64,000 nt of DNA from Streptacidiphilus carbonis (lineage in GTDB: Bacteria; Actinomycetota; Actinomycetes; Streptomycetales; Streptomycetaceae). Shown here piece by piece: positions 39,282 through 47,363 of the stretch. Every line of letters starts with the position of its first letter. The first letter of the stretch is position 1. Below the pieces are notes generated by a model that saw nothing but the letters and a program-made list of their open reading frames with translations, did no database searches and was not told where the DNA came from. The DNA is taken from assembly GCF_000787775.1 (NCBI RefSeq), contig NZ_BBPM01000010.1, forward strand, positions 1 through 64,000, in the 5' to 3' direction. The position numbers were made by a program, and so were the translations under genes.

Positions 39282-39481
39282 ACCGGCAGCACAGGGGTGG
39301 TCAGGAAGCCCTCGGCGCGGGCGCCGGCGATGCCGATCCGGGGTATCTCGCTGCTCTTCTCGAACAGCAGGTAGATCCCATCCGGCGGCGAGCCGGAGGT
39401 ACCCCGCCGGACGGCCGCGGTGCCTCCGCCGGTCGGCGGGAGGGACGGCGGCCTGCGGCGACCGGCGCACCGGGCGCTCGC

Positions 39482-39487
39482 TAGGCT
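39482..39487 (+). promoter_or_regulatory. TAGGCT -10-like element, probable leaderless promoter of the PadR gene
   Basis: TAGGCT lies 6 nt before the ATG at 39494, so transcription would start at or next to the A of the start codon. No Shine-Dalgarno sequence precedes this ATG, which fits a leaderless transcript, a common mode for actinomycete regulators. No clear -35 is visible. Confidence 0.4.
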
Positions 39488-39493
39488 GGCGGC

Positions 39494-40099
39494 ATGGCCC
39501 TGCGCAACGCGATCATGTCGACCCTCCTGGACGGCGAGGCGTCCGGTTACGACCTGACGAAGGCGTTCGACGCGTCGGCGGCGAACTTCTGGATGGCCAC
39601 ACCGCAGCAGCTCTACCGGGAGCTGGACCGGATGAAGGCCGAGGGGCTGGTCAGCGCCCGAGTTGTCGAGCAGGAACGGCGGCCGAACAAGCGGCTGTTC
39701 TCGCTCACCGAGGCGGGCCGCGCCGCGCTGCGGTCGTTCACGGCCTCGCCACCGCGACCGTCCGCGATCCGGGACGAGCTGCTCGTCCAGGTGCAGGCCG
39801 TGGACGCGGGCGACCCGGACGCCGTGCGCGCGGCGCTGCTCGAACGGCTGGTATGGGCGCAGGCCAAGGTGGCCCGCTACGAGCGCCTGCGGGCGCGGCT
39901 GCTGGACGGGCGTTTCGAGGACGAGTACCTCGCCACGGCCGAACGGATCGGGCCGTATCTGACCCTGATGCGCGGACTGTCGTTCGAGCGCGGGAACCAG
40001 CGCTGGTGCGAGCAGGCACTCGCCGTTCTGGACCGGCGGGCCCCTGCTCCGGCTCCTGCTCCGGCCCCCGCGCGGGATTCGGCGCAGGAGCCGGCCTGA
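39494..40099 (+). CDS. PadR-family transcriptional regulator
   Basis: A 201-residue DNA-binding protein. Residues 1-75 form the PadR winged helix (MALRNAIMSTLLDGEASGYD start, YRELDRMKAEGLVS recognition region, KRLFSLTEAGR wing). Residues ~90-175 are the helical C-terminal dimerisation region (Vir_act_alpha_C type), and the tail ends in a short Ala-Pro repeat. PadR proteins usually repress neighbouring transporter or enzyme genes in response to phenolics or antibiotics; the ligand here is unknown. It converges with the SGNH hydrolase gene, the stops being 21 bp apart. It probably controls itself and nearby genes, but no operator dyad is obvious. Confidence 0.9.
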   Translation: MALRNAIMSTLLDGEASGYDLTKAFDASAANFWMATPQQLYRELDRMKAEGLVSARVVEQERRPNKRLFSLTEAGRAALRSFTASPPRPSAIRDELLVQVQAVDAGDPDAVRAALLERLVWAQAKVARYERLRARLLDGRFEDEYLATAERIGPYLTLMRGLSFERGNQRWCEQALAVLDRRAPAPAPAPAPARDSAQEPA

Positions 40100-40120
40100 G
40101 GGTCTCCGGGCCCGCGCCGC

Positions 40121-40915
40121 TCAGTGCACCGGGCGAGGAGCCCCGACGGGCCGCAGTTCCGGGCGCTTCGCGACCCTTCCGTCGCCCGAGGAGCGGCCGC
40201 GCAGGCGGCGCATCAGCCACGGTCCGAGGAAGGTGCCGATCCAGGCGGCCTCCCGGGTGGCTCGCCCGCGGAGCCCCGCTGCCGGGAGCGGAGGCAGCGG
40301 CTCGGCCCACCCGCTGTCGCTGCCGGGCAGCGCGAGCGCTTCGGCCGCCGCGGCGGCGATCCCGGCGTGGCCGAGCGGGCTGGCGTGCAGCCGGTCCGCG
40401 CTCCACATGCGCGGATCGGTCGTCACCTCGTGCGGGAAGAAGTCGACGACCGCGACGCCGCGGTGGCCGGCCGTGGCCCGGATGCGCGCGTTGAGGTCCA
40501 GGAGCCGGGGTCGCAGCCCGCGGGCCAGTGGCGCGATCCGGCCGATGTCGGGGAACGTGAAGGTGAGCACCCGTGCCTCGGTGGCGCTGAAGGCGGCGAA
40601 CATCGCGTCCAGCTCCGCCACCACCTCGCCCGCGTCGAAGCCCGGCCGCATCAGGTCATTCATCCCGGCGACCACGGTGACCAGGTCCGGCCGCAGCGCG
40701 AGGGCAGGGGCGAGCTGTTCGGCCCGCACCTGGCCGGCGAGTCGGCCGCGCACGGCGAGGTTGGCGTAGAGCAGGCCGGGTTCGTGCCCGGCGATCGTCT
40801 CGGCCAATCGGTCCGCCCAGCCGCGCCATCCGGCGACCTCGTCACCGTCACCCAGGCCCTCGGTCTGGCTGTCGCCGACCGCGACGTAGCGGCGGAAGCC
40901 CGCGGTCGCGATCAT
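40121..40915 (-). CDS. SGNH/GDSL-family hydrolase
   Basis: A 264-residue predicted esterase or lipase of the SGNH superfamily. Block I is GDSQTEG (catalytic Ser, residue ~16), block III is GMNDLM (oxyanion Asn) and block V is ADRLHAS (catalytic Asp and His, ~175). No signal peptide is visible, so it is probably cytoplasmic. The C-terminal ~50 residues are Arg/Pro-rich and outside the catalytic fold. Its ATG overlaps the stop of the SnoaL-like gene (ATGA), so the two form a translationally coupled operon. The substrate is unknown. Confidence 0.88.
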   Translation of the reverse strand: MIATAGFRRYVAVGDSQTEGLGDGDEVAGWRGWADRLAETIAGHEPGLLYANLAVRGRLAGQVRAEQLAPALALRPDLVTVVAGMNDLMRPGFDAGEVVAELDAMFAAFSATEARVLTFTFPDIGRIAPLARGLRPRLLDLNARIRATAGHRGVAVVDFFPHEVTTDPRMWSADRLHASPLGHAGIAAAAAEALALPGSDSGWAEPLPPLPAAGLRGRATREAAWIGTFLGPWLMRRLRGRSSGDGRVAKRPELRPVGAPRPVH

Positions 40916-41325
40916 GCCGTGGACGCGCCCAGCGCCTCGGCGGTGATCCGCTCGAACTGCACGCCCATCGCGGCGGCGAGCGCCTGCGCGCCGGAGAGGG
41001 GACGGACCATCACCGTCAACTCGTCGATCAGGCCGTCCTCGTCGACGTGAAGGAAGTCGCAGCCGTGCACCTCGCGGCCGTCGACGGTGGCCTTGAAGAC
41101 GAACGCGTGGTCGCGGCCGCCGCCGTCGTTGATCTCGCGGACGTAGTGGAAGCCCTCGAAGACCCGTGCGGCACCGCGCAGGATCGCGGCGGTCATGGCC
41201 TTGCCCGGGTAGGGCTTGAAGACGACGGGGCTGGTGAAGACGACGTCCTCGGCCAGAAGGGCCTCGATGGCATCGTGGTCGCCGGCCTCAACGGCTGCGC
41301 GGAAGGGGTGCACGGCGGTCTCCAT
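40912..41325 (-). CDS. SnoaL-like / NTF2-fold protein
   Basis: A 137-residue single-domain protein of the NTF2-like fold, the group that includes SnoaL cyclases, ketosteroid isomerase-like enzymes and many proteins of unknown role. Visible features are METAVHPFRAAVEAGD, LLAEDVVFTSPVVFKPY, a central EGFHYVREI strand and a C-terminal DGLIDELTVMVRPL strand pair. The open frame continues 71 codons upstream to 41538, but that extension is the start of an unrelated MFS transporter plus non-conserved sequence. I therefore place the start at 41325, where an AT-rich stretch (AACTATTCAATTTGTTGACT) directly precedes the ATG without a Shine-Dalgarno site, suggesting a leaderless transcript. It is coupled by ATGA overlap to the SGNH hydrolase. 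Confidence 0.82.
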   Translation of the reverse strand: METAVHPFRAAVEAGDHDAIEALLAEDVVFTSPVVFKPYPGKAMTAAILRGAARVFEGFHYVREINDGGGRDHAFVFKATVDGREVHGCDFLHVDEDGLIDELTVMVRPLSGAQALAAAMGVQFERITAEALGASTA

Positions 41326-41439
41326 AGTCAACAAATTGAATAGTTTGCCTGCGCGTGAGCCTAGTCGCGCGATCCGGGCGATGTCGAGATGCACCGAACC
41401 TCGGCCGTCGCGAGGGCGCCAGGGCGTTCCGGGTGCGAC

Positions 41440-41538
41440 CCCGGTGGCGGTCGCAGCGGTGTACAGGCCGTCGCCGAAGCGTGAGATGCCCTGGCCGGCG
41501 AAGAGGAGCAGGAAGTCGCGGTCCTTCAGCAGTGACAT
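41440..41538 (-). pseudogene. N-terminal remnant of an MFS transporter
   Basis: The first ~30 codons read MSLLKDRDFLLLFAGQGISR then FGDGLYTAA, which is the characteristic start of actinobacterial MFS efflux proteins (first transmembrane helix). The similarity stops abruptly near 41440 and the frame runs on through non-transporter sequence into the SnoaL-like gene. The remaining ~390 residues of the transporter are absent. The remnant lies 50 bp downstream of the ArsR/DUF5937 regulator on the same strand, a pairing commonly seen with this transporter type, so a deletion probably joined this locus to the SnoaL/SGNH operon. Confidence 0.65.
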
Positions 41539-41590
41539 GCGGCCACTGTCGGGGTCCGCCCGGGGTCTGATCCACTTATTCGGCGGATGG

Positions 41591-42657
41591 CTAATCAGTG
41601 CCCTCGCCGTCGCCGTGCAGGAAGCTCTCCAGGCTGGGGGTCAGGCCGGCCACCTGCCCCGGCGCGAGCCGGTACAGCACGTAATAGCCCTCACGACGGC
41701 GCTCCAGCAGGCCCGCGTACGCCAGCACCCGCAGGTGCTTGGACAGGGCTGCCTCGCTCACGCCGACGAGCGGGGCCAACTCCTGTGTGCTGCGAGGGCG
41801 TTCGGCGAGCAGCCGCAGAGCGCGCAGCCGGGTGTCGTCGGCGAGCGCGCGAAGCGTGCCGACGAGCCTGGTCGGCGGAATCCTCGGGCGGGCCTCCCGG
41901 ACGATCGACGAGAGGGGGAAGACGAGTCCGAGGGGCCACGGACCGTCGCAGTTGACGCGCACGTGCGGCCACACGTAGGCGCTGGGGGCGAGGACGAGCG
42001 TGTCGTCCGGGCCAATGGCGACCTCGTGGTCGTGCGGCCGCTCCAGCCAGAAGCGTTCGGCGCGCGGATCGCTGCGCACCTCCGGCCACAGGCCGCGGAG
42101 CATCCCGTACAGGCCGCGCTGCTCGATCTGGTGTCCGGCCTCGCAGACGCCGGCGGCGAGTTCGGGTTCGAGCCGTGCCCATTCCTCCTCGAACGCCTCT
42201 CGCCAGTAGCGCTGAAGCATGCTCAGGAATCGTTCGAGCAGCGCGCGGGGGTCCTCAAGGAGCATCGCGGCCATCGTCTCGTCGCTCTCCCGGGCGACCC
42301 GCTCCCGCAACAGGCGGCGCACCTGCGGCTCGTCCAGCAAGCGCGGATCCCTGCCCTCGCCGCCGCCCGGCCAGGGCGTGAGCAGGGGGACGGCGAACTC
42401 CAGGCGGACCCGGTCGGCCGCGGGAAGAGGAACTCCGGGAAGTACGAGCGCACTGCGTAGGAGAAGGCCTCGATCTCCCGCTTCAGCGCCGGGGACAGCT
42501 TGCGCATCGCCCGCACCCAGCCGTGCTGCACGGGGTGGTGCTTGGGCTCCACCAGCACGTGGAGACTGAGTACGGCTTCCATCACCGGCGAGTAGGCAAA
42601 CCCCACCCGCTCCGCACCGCCGGCAGGGACCCGGAACACGATCGTCATACCCGCCAT
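41591..42657 (-). pseudogene. ArsR-type regulator with DUF5937-like N-terminus, interrupted by a frameshift
   Basis: The gene starts with MAGMTIVFRVPAGGAERVGF at 42657 (or the second ATG at 42648) and reads as a DUF5937-type domain until EFLFP near 42425. There the reading frame shifts by one base: the continuation ADRVRLEFAVPLLTPW lies in another frame, which then runs without interruption to the stop. The C-terminal ~90 residues are an ArsR winged helix (LADDTRLRALRLLAERPRST, VSEAALSKHLRVLAYAGLLE). Total expected length is ~355 residues. Either a real inactivating one-base change or a sequencing error explains this. Since the downstream MFS gene is also truncated, real decay is plausible. 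Confidence 0.75.
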
Positions 42658-42967
42658 TCTTGCCACACGCCGTCCACGACCAGAAAGTCCACCGCGGGGG
42701 GCCTTCGAGAGTCGTTGTCGCCGGCAGTGACATCCCTCTGCGGCAAGCTGTGGGACCAGGCGGCCATGAGCTCTGGTCTCAGTCGGGCCAGATGGGCAGG
42801 CGTTGTCTGCCTGGCTCGGAGTCGCGCCTGACCGGCGCCGACACGGCCCTGGACGGCGCCGTCCTGTGCGGACAAGGGGCTCACCCGCTGAGCGCGCGTC
42901 GTACGGTCTGTAGGCCGGGCCCGCTGCCGGGCCTGATGCCAAAGCCGACCTCGAAGCGCACCCGGTT
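42658..42967. other. 310-bp interval with no recognisable gene
   Basis: Both strands were read. Only low-similarity, Arg/Pro-rich frames appear and none has a convincing start or motif. It separates the leftward ArsR-type gene from the end of the leftward ABC/phosphatase gene and presumably carries the former's promoter and the latter's terminator. Confidence 0.4.
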
Positions 42968-44809
42968 TCAGGGCAGGCGCTGCTCCGCCCAGATGACTTT
43001 TCCGCGGTCGGTGTAGCGAGTGCCCCAACGCTCCGACAGATGTGCCACCAGGAACAGGCCGCGACCGCCCTCGTCGGTGGTCGCCGCGTAGCGCACATGG
43101 GGTGAGGTGCTGCTCGCGTCGGCGACCTCGCAGACCAGGAACCGGTCGCGGAGCAGCCGGACCGTGATCGGGCCGATCGCGTGGCGGATGGCGTTGGTGA
43201 TCAGCTCGCTGAGGATCAGCTCTGTCGTGAAGGTGAGGTCCCCAAGGTTCCAGCGGTCCAGTTGCCGCGCCGCTGCCGCGCGGATCCCGGTGACTGCGGC
43301 GGCCTCGGCGGGGACGTCGAAACAGGCCACGTGGTCGGCGGGAAGCCCCCGGGCCCGGGCGACCAGCAGGGCGACGTCATCGGGCGGTTCGCCGGCCGCG
43401 TCGGCGGCCAGCAGGGTGCCGATGACGGCGTCGCACAGGCGGTCGGGGGACTGGTCCCCCTCGTGCTGGACCACCTCACACAGGCGGTCCAGCCCGGCGT
43501 CGATGTCGCGGTCGCGCCGCTCGATCAGACCGTCTGTGTAGAGCAGGATCCGGGCGCCGTCCGGCAGGGGTAGCTCGACGGTTTCGAACGGCATGCCGCC
43601 GAGGCCGAGCGGGGGGCCTGCCGGAACGTCGGCGAAGGCCGCCCGGCCGTCCGGTTGGACCAGCAGAGGTGGGACGTGTCCGGCACGGGCCACCTCGAGT
43701 TGTCGGGCCACCGGGTCGTAGACGGCGTAGATGCATGTCGCCCCGATGATGTCGTTGTGGCCGCCGGCGGCTCCGCGTTCCTCGTCGAGGCGGCTGACCA
43801 AGTCGTCCAGGTGGGCCAGCAACTCGCCCGGCGGGAGATTGAGGTGCGAGACGTTGTGGACGGCGGTGCGTAGCCGCCCCATGGTCGCGGCGGCGGTGAG
43901 GCCGTGGCCCACCACGTCGCCGACGACCAGAGCGGTCCGGGCACCCGAAAGAGGGATGACGTCGAACCAGTCACCGCCCGCGCCGGCCAGGGCCGGCAGA
44001 TATCGATAAGCAGCGTCGAGTGTGTCGAGCTTCGGCAAATCCCTCGGCAGGAGACTGCGCTGCAGTGCCGCGGCGAGGATCTGGTTGCCGGTTACGGCTG
44101 AGACGATCTGCTCCTGGCTTGTGTAGCGCGTCTCGAAGACCCCGGCCATGCGTCCCAGACGCAGCACCGCGACGCGGTCGGCGACCTCCAGGACGTCGTC
44201 GATGTTGTGCGTGACCAGGACGATCCCCAGCCCGCTGCTGCGCAGCCGGCGCACCAGGTCGAGCAGGAGGGTGCTTTGCCGGGGTTCCAGCCCGGCGGTC
44301 GGCTCGTCGAGCAGGAGGAGCGCGGGCTCGTCGATCAGGGCCCCCGCGATGGCGACCGACTGGCGTTCCGCGGCGGTCAGCGTCGCCAGCGGTGACCGCA
44401 GGTTGGCGATGCGTACCTCGAGGCTGTCCAGAAGCCGTCGGGCCCTGCGCTCCATGCCGACCTCGTCGAGCAGCCCGAAGTGGCGCAACTCGCGGCCGAG
44501 GAACAGGTTGGAGGTCACGTCGAGGTTGAGGCACTGCTGGGAGTCCTGGTGCACAGCGGCGACGCCCAGCCGTCGGACCGTGCGCGGCCTGCGCAGGTCC
44601 ACTGGCCTGCCGCCCCATGTCGCGGCGCCGGCGTCCGGCGCCTCGAGTCCGGCCAGCGCCCGGATCAGTGTGGACTTGCCCGCGCCGCTCTCACCCACCA
44701 CAGCGACCACCTCGCCCGCTCTTACGTCGAGGTCGACGTCTACAAGGGCCTGCACGGCGCCGAAGCGTTTGCAGACACCTCGCACGGAGAGAAGCGGTGA
44801 TTCAGCCAT
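42968..44809 (-). CDS. Fusion of ABC ATPase, SpoIIE-type PP2C phosphatase and HATPase (RsbW-like) kinase domains
   Basis: A 613-residue soluble protein joining three regulators. Residues ~5-230 are an ABC nucleotide-binding domain of the sugar-importer type: Walker A GESGAGKST, degenerate signature LTAAERQS, Walker B LLLLDEPTA and switch His in LVTHN. Residues ~255-465 are a SpoIIE-like phosphatase (GGDWFDVIPL, VGDVVGHGLTAAA, LLYTDGLIER, DDVALLV). Residues ~480-613 are an HATPase_c anti-sigma-factor-kinase-like domain (ELITNAIRHA, DEGGRGLFLV). SpoIIE and RsbW-like modules normally set anti-sigma-antagonist phosphorylation; linking them to an ABC ATPase suggests control by a transport-like or nucleotide-state signal. 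No permease gene is adjacent. The frame extends 54 codons further upstream, but ATG 44809 (MAESPLLSVRG) begins the conserved domain and has AGGAGAGG 12 nt upstream. Confidence 0.88.
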   Translation of the reverse strand: MAESPLLSVRGVCKRFGAVQALVDVDLDVRAGEVVAVVGESGAGKSTLIRALAGLEAPDAGAATWGGRPVDLRRPRTVRRLGVAAVHQDSQQCLNLDVTSNLFLGRELRHFGLLDEVGMERRARRLLDSLEVRIANLRSPLATLTAAERQSVAIAGALIDEPALLLLDEPTAGLEPRQSTLLLDLVRRLRSSGLGIVLVTHNIDDVLEVADRVAVLRLGRMAGVFETRYTSQEQIVSAVTGNQILAAALQRSLLPRDLPKLDTLDAAYRYLPALAGAGGDWFDVIPLSGARTALVVGDVVGHGLTAAATMGRLRTAVHNVSHLNLPPGELLAHLDDLVSRLDEERGAAGGHNDIIGATCIYAVYDPVARQLEVARAGHVPPLLVQPDGRAAFADVPAGPPLGLGGMPFETVELPLPDGARILLYTDGLIERRDRDIDAGLDRLCEVVQHEGDQSPDRLCDAVIGTLLAADAAGEPPDDVALLVARARGLPADHVACFDVPAEAAAVTGIRAAAARQLDRWNLGDLTFTTELILSELITNAIRHAIGPITVRLLRDRFLVCEVADASSTSPHVRYAATTDEGGRGLFLVAHLSERWGTRYTDRGKVIWAEQRLP

Positions 44810-45165
44810 GCGGTGCGATGTCCTCTCCTGGGTGCGAATCCCCCCAGTCTCCCGCAAAGCGCCCGGCTTGGCCGAGACCCGCGCGCAGGGCCGCTTCACC
44901 AGTTCGTCACGTCCGCTGGCGCTCGTCGACGTGGTCAGACACGGCGACGTCCTGAACCACCCGATCCTCAATGAACCCGGAACTCACCGAGCGGTCGAAG
45001 GCAAGACCGGCGCCACCGACCGCTGCGACGTCGCTGCTGATCGTGGGCACTACGAACGGGACCTCCTCATCGACAGCCGACCGCGCCTGCGGCGGGGCCT
45101 GCACCCCGGGTGAGTGAGCCCGTCGCACTCGGCGCCCCACCAGGGCTTGCGGGGCCCAGCGCTGC
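44810..45165. other. 356-bp interval with no recognisable gene
   Basis: It contains the ribosome-binding region of the ABC/phosphatase gene (AGGAGAGG about 12 nt before its ATG) and the 3' flank of the MDR oxidoreductase gene. Frames on both strands give short peptides without family resemblance. A promoter for the ABC/phosphatase gene should lie here, but no clear -10/-35 pair stands out. Confidence 0.4.
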
Positions 45166-46155
45166 TCAGGGGATGAGCACGGTCTTCCCGACAGTGGCCC
45201 GGGCAGTGATCGCCGCATGCGCGTCGGATGCCTCGGCCAACGGGAAGCGCTGGCCAACGAGCGGGTGGAGTCGTCCCTCCGCCGCCAAGGCCAACGCCTC
45301 GCGGGTCTGACGCATCTGCACCTCTGGGCTGCGGTCGCTGGTTGGCGGGCCGAAGTAAGACGCCACGGTGATGCCGCGCTCGGCGACCACGGCTGGGTCC
45401 AGCTGGGTGATGCTCCCGCTGGAGAAACCGAAGATGACGAACCGTCCGCCCGGAGCCAGCAGCTCGAAGGCGTTCCGGCCGGTCTCCCCGCCCAGGGCGT
45501 CCAGGACCACGGTCACGCCCTCCCGGGCCGCCAGCCGGACCTGTTCGGGCCAGTCCGGCTCGGTGTAGTCGATCGCCGCGTCCGCACCGAACTCCCGAAC
45601 CAGCTTCAGCTTCTCCTTGTCACTGGCCAGGCCGATCAGCCGTTCGGCGCCGGCCGCGCGGGCGAGCTGCAGCACCAGCGTGCCCACCGCCCCAGCGGCC
45701 GACTCCACCAGCACGGTATCCCCCTCTCCGATCCCGGCGGTCTCCACCAGCGCGACCGCCGTCCGGCCCGTGCCCAGCAGAGACACCGCCTCGGCGCTGC
45801 CCAATGTCTCGGGCAGCAGATGGATGCCCTCGACCGTGAGCACCGCCTGCTCGGCATATCCGCCACCGGTAGCGGTCTGGCCAGCCACTCGCCGCCCGAT
45901 CAGCGCCCGGTCCACGCCCTCCCCGACCGCGCCGACCACCCCGGCCACCTCCCGCCCGGGCGTCCACGGCAACGCCTTCGGCGCGACCGGCGATACCCCT
46001 TGCAGTCTCCCGGTCACGATCTGCGTCTCCACAAACTGAATCCCGGCGGCTTCAACCTCCACCACGACCTCACCAGGACCAGCTACCGGATCGGGCACCT
46101 CCTCCAGCCGAAGCTCCTCCGGGCTGCCGAGCTGTCGCAACACGATCGCGCGCAT
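45166..46155 (-). CDS. Quinone-oxidoreductase-like MDR enzyme (zinc-independent alcohol dehydrogenase fold)
   Basis: A 329-residue medium-chain dehydrogenase/reductase expected to reduce quinones or enones with NADPH in the cytoplasm. The N-terminal GroES-like part has PGEVVVEVEAAGIQFVETQI, where the Cys ligand of zinc enzymes is replaced, and PGREVAGVV. The Rossmann part has ESAAGAVGTLVLQLARAAGA (residues ~145-165) and a VVLDALGGE stretch typical of QOR-type members. ATG 46155 is preferred over an in-frame codon at 46185 because GGAAGGA lies 8 nt upstream and homology begins at MRAIVLRQLG. It is a single gene, with no partner on either side that reveals a pathway. Confidence 0.88.
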   Translation of the reverse strand: MRAIVLRQLGSPEELRLEEVPDPVAGPGEVVVEVEAAGIQFVETQIVTGRLQGVSPVAPKALPWTPGREVAGVVGAVGEGVDRALIGRRVAGQTATGGGYAEQAVLTVEGIHLLPETLGSAEAVSLLGTGRTAVALVETAGIGEGDTVLVESAAGAVGTLVLQLARAAGAERLIGLASDKEKLKLVREFGADAAIDYTEPDWPEQVRLAAREGVTVVLDALGGETGRNAFELLAPGGRFVIFGFSSGSITQLDPAVVAERGITVASYFGPPTSDRSPEVQMRQTREALALAAEGRLHPLVGQRFPLAEASDAHAAITARATVGKTVLIP

Positions 46156-46291
46156 AACGGGTGTCCTTCCCAACGTTGACCACACCGGCTCCGACGCTAG
46201 GCGGTAACCCCGCCCACTGCCTCGGGCCGCAGTCCTACCGCCACTCCGTCTTTGGCCCCACGACGCTCGGCATCCCTACGCTTGGTGTCAG

Positions 46292-46470
46292 CAGGACGGC
46301 AGCTTGACGTTCTTGATTCCACAGAATGGGGGGAAGTCCCGCGGCAGGCCACGCCACTTGCAGCCCTGGTCCACGAGATACCGCAGGCATCGACAATCTC
46401 CCGGTGGCAGTAGCGCTCCGGATGCCCGCCGCCCGTTCGCCTCGGGCCAGCGGCCGCGGTCAGCACCCCG
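46292..46470 (-). pseudogene. Decayed IS5-type transposase fragment
   Basis: The minus strand encodes RRTGGGHPERYCHREIVDA and then, after a one-base shift near 46387, RYLVDQGCKWRGLPRDFPP, ending in a short unrelated tail and a stop at 46292. This is the conserved N-terminal region of IS5-family transposases (GGRPEKH.RREIVDAI.YLV..GC.WR.LP.DFPPW). The catalytic DDE region is absent, so the element is dead. No terminal inverted repeats were found next to it. It lies between the MDR enzyme and thpR promoter regions. Confidence 0.65.
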
Positions 46471-46510
46471 TGCTCGGCGAGTCAGCAGCGGAAGGTGTTA
46501 GAAAGCCCTG

Positions 46511-47098
46511 GTGACCGATCATCCCCAGCAGCCATCCGCCGTACGCGTGTTCATCGCGCTCGCTCCGCCCGACGACGCGAAGGACGAGTTGGCGGGTGCT
46601 CTGCGGCCCGCCTACGAGCAGTACCCCCGCCTACGGTGGAACCGGATCGAGGACTGGCACATCACTCTGGCGTTCCTCGGCGAGATCCCGGTGACGGCTG
46701 TACCGGTCCTGCAGCCGGCGCTCGCCCGGCTGGCTGCGTCTCGCCGACCCCTGCGCCTGGGCCTGAACGGCGGCGGCCACTTCGACGAACGCCTGCTGTG
46801 GAGCGGCATCGAGGGCGAGCTCGAAGGACTCCACTTGCTCGCCGATGACGTCCGTAACCTGGTGCGGACGGCCGGTGTCACCTTCCAGGAGCGCCCGCTG
46901 CGCCCCCACCTGACGTTGGCCCGGGCACGCCGGGGTGAGCAGGCCGACATCCGGTCGGCGGCTGCGGGCCTCTCCCACTTCGCCGGCCGCCTGTGGCAGG
47001 CCGAGCGCCTCCACCTGGTGGGGAGCAACATCGGCCGTGGCCCGGGAGCCATCCACTACCGCGACATCGAGGCATGGCCGTTCGGCGGCGAGACCTGA
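46511..47098 (+). CDS. thpR: RNA 2',3'-cyclic phosphodiesterase (2H phosphoesterase)
   Basis: A 195-residue cytoplasmic enzyme of the 2H phosphoesterase superfamily that opens 2',3'-cyclic phosphates on RNA; the family was formerly described as 2'-5' RNA ligase. Both catalytic HxTx motifs are present, HITL near residue 54 and HLTL near residue 137, at the usual distance. The N-terminal RVFIALAPPD strand and C-terminal LHLVGSNI / HYRDIEAWPF segments match the family, and length is normal (~180-195). The GTG start directly follows the upstream intergenic region and no better start fits the conserved RVFIAL strand. It appears monocistronic. Confidence 0.93.
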   Translation: MTDHPQQPSAVRVFIALAPPDDAKDELAGALRPAYEQYPRLRWNRIEDWHITLAFLGEIPVTAVPVLQPALARLAASRRPLRLGLNGGGHFDERLLWSGIEGELEGLHLLADDVRNLVRTAGVTFQERPLRPHLTLARARRGEQADIRSAAAGLSHFAGRLWQAERLHLVGSNIGRGPGAIHYRDIEAWPFGGET

Positions 47099-47306
47099 CC
47101 GGCGTTCCGGCGTGCGGCGCGAAACTGTGAACAGGTTCTGGCTGGTCAACAGCACGGCCGGCGGTTCGGGCAGCGCTGGCAGGTGCCTTACGGCCTCGAT
47201 GGCACCCTCCCCCCGTGCTGCCCATGTCTGATCCTTCTCGGCGTAGACCTCATCTCATGCCAACTCGGGTCGCACGCAGGACATACACAAACTTCAGGGC
47301 AGGCCC

Positions 47307-47335
47307 AGGACCCGGCCGAACGGTGACCGGGTCCT
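47307..47335. terminator. Probable bidirectional terminator between thpR and the secreted-protein operon
   Basis: AGGACCCGG (47307-47315) pairs perfectly with CCGGGTCCT (47327-47335), and the 11-nt loop contains a smaller CCG/CGG pairing. It lies 28 bp beyond the end of the leftward secreted-protein gene and about 210 bp after thpR, so it could serve both converging transcripts. Confidence 0.5.
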
Positions 47336-47363
47336 CCTTGCTGCCCGACGGCGGGACCTCGGA

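Larger units (their letters stand above)
38788..39493. other. Gene-poor 700-bp interval after the NRPS gene
   Basis: No convincing gene is seen. Near 39300-39400 the minus strand can be read as DGIYLLFEKSSEIPRIGIAG with sensible composition, but it has no clear start and quickly becomes low-complexity, so it may be a decayed gene end. The interval contains a strong hairpin (39238-39281) and, just before the PadR gene, a TAGGCT -10-like hexamer. The PKS/NRPS cluster probably ends here on this side. Confidence 0.5.

Noticed and set aside
40912..41538. 208-residue SnoaL-like protein with an N-terminal hydrophobic helix
   Set aside because: The N-terminal part is an MFS transporter start, not a signal or anchor of the SnoaL fold; the later ATG at 41325 gives a normal-length domain.
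42660..43016. 118-codon plus-strand frame opposite the end of the ABC/phosphatase gene
   Set aside because: No motif, no ribosome site, and it runs into the antisense of a certain gene.
44907..45257. 116-codon minus-strand frame between the MDR and ABC/phosphatase genes
   Set aside because: It overlaps the true MDR gene in another frame and shows no family resemblance.
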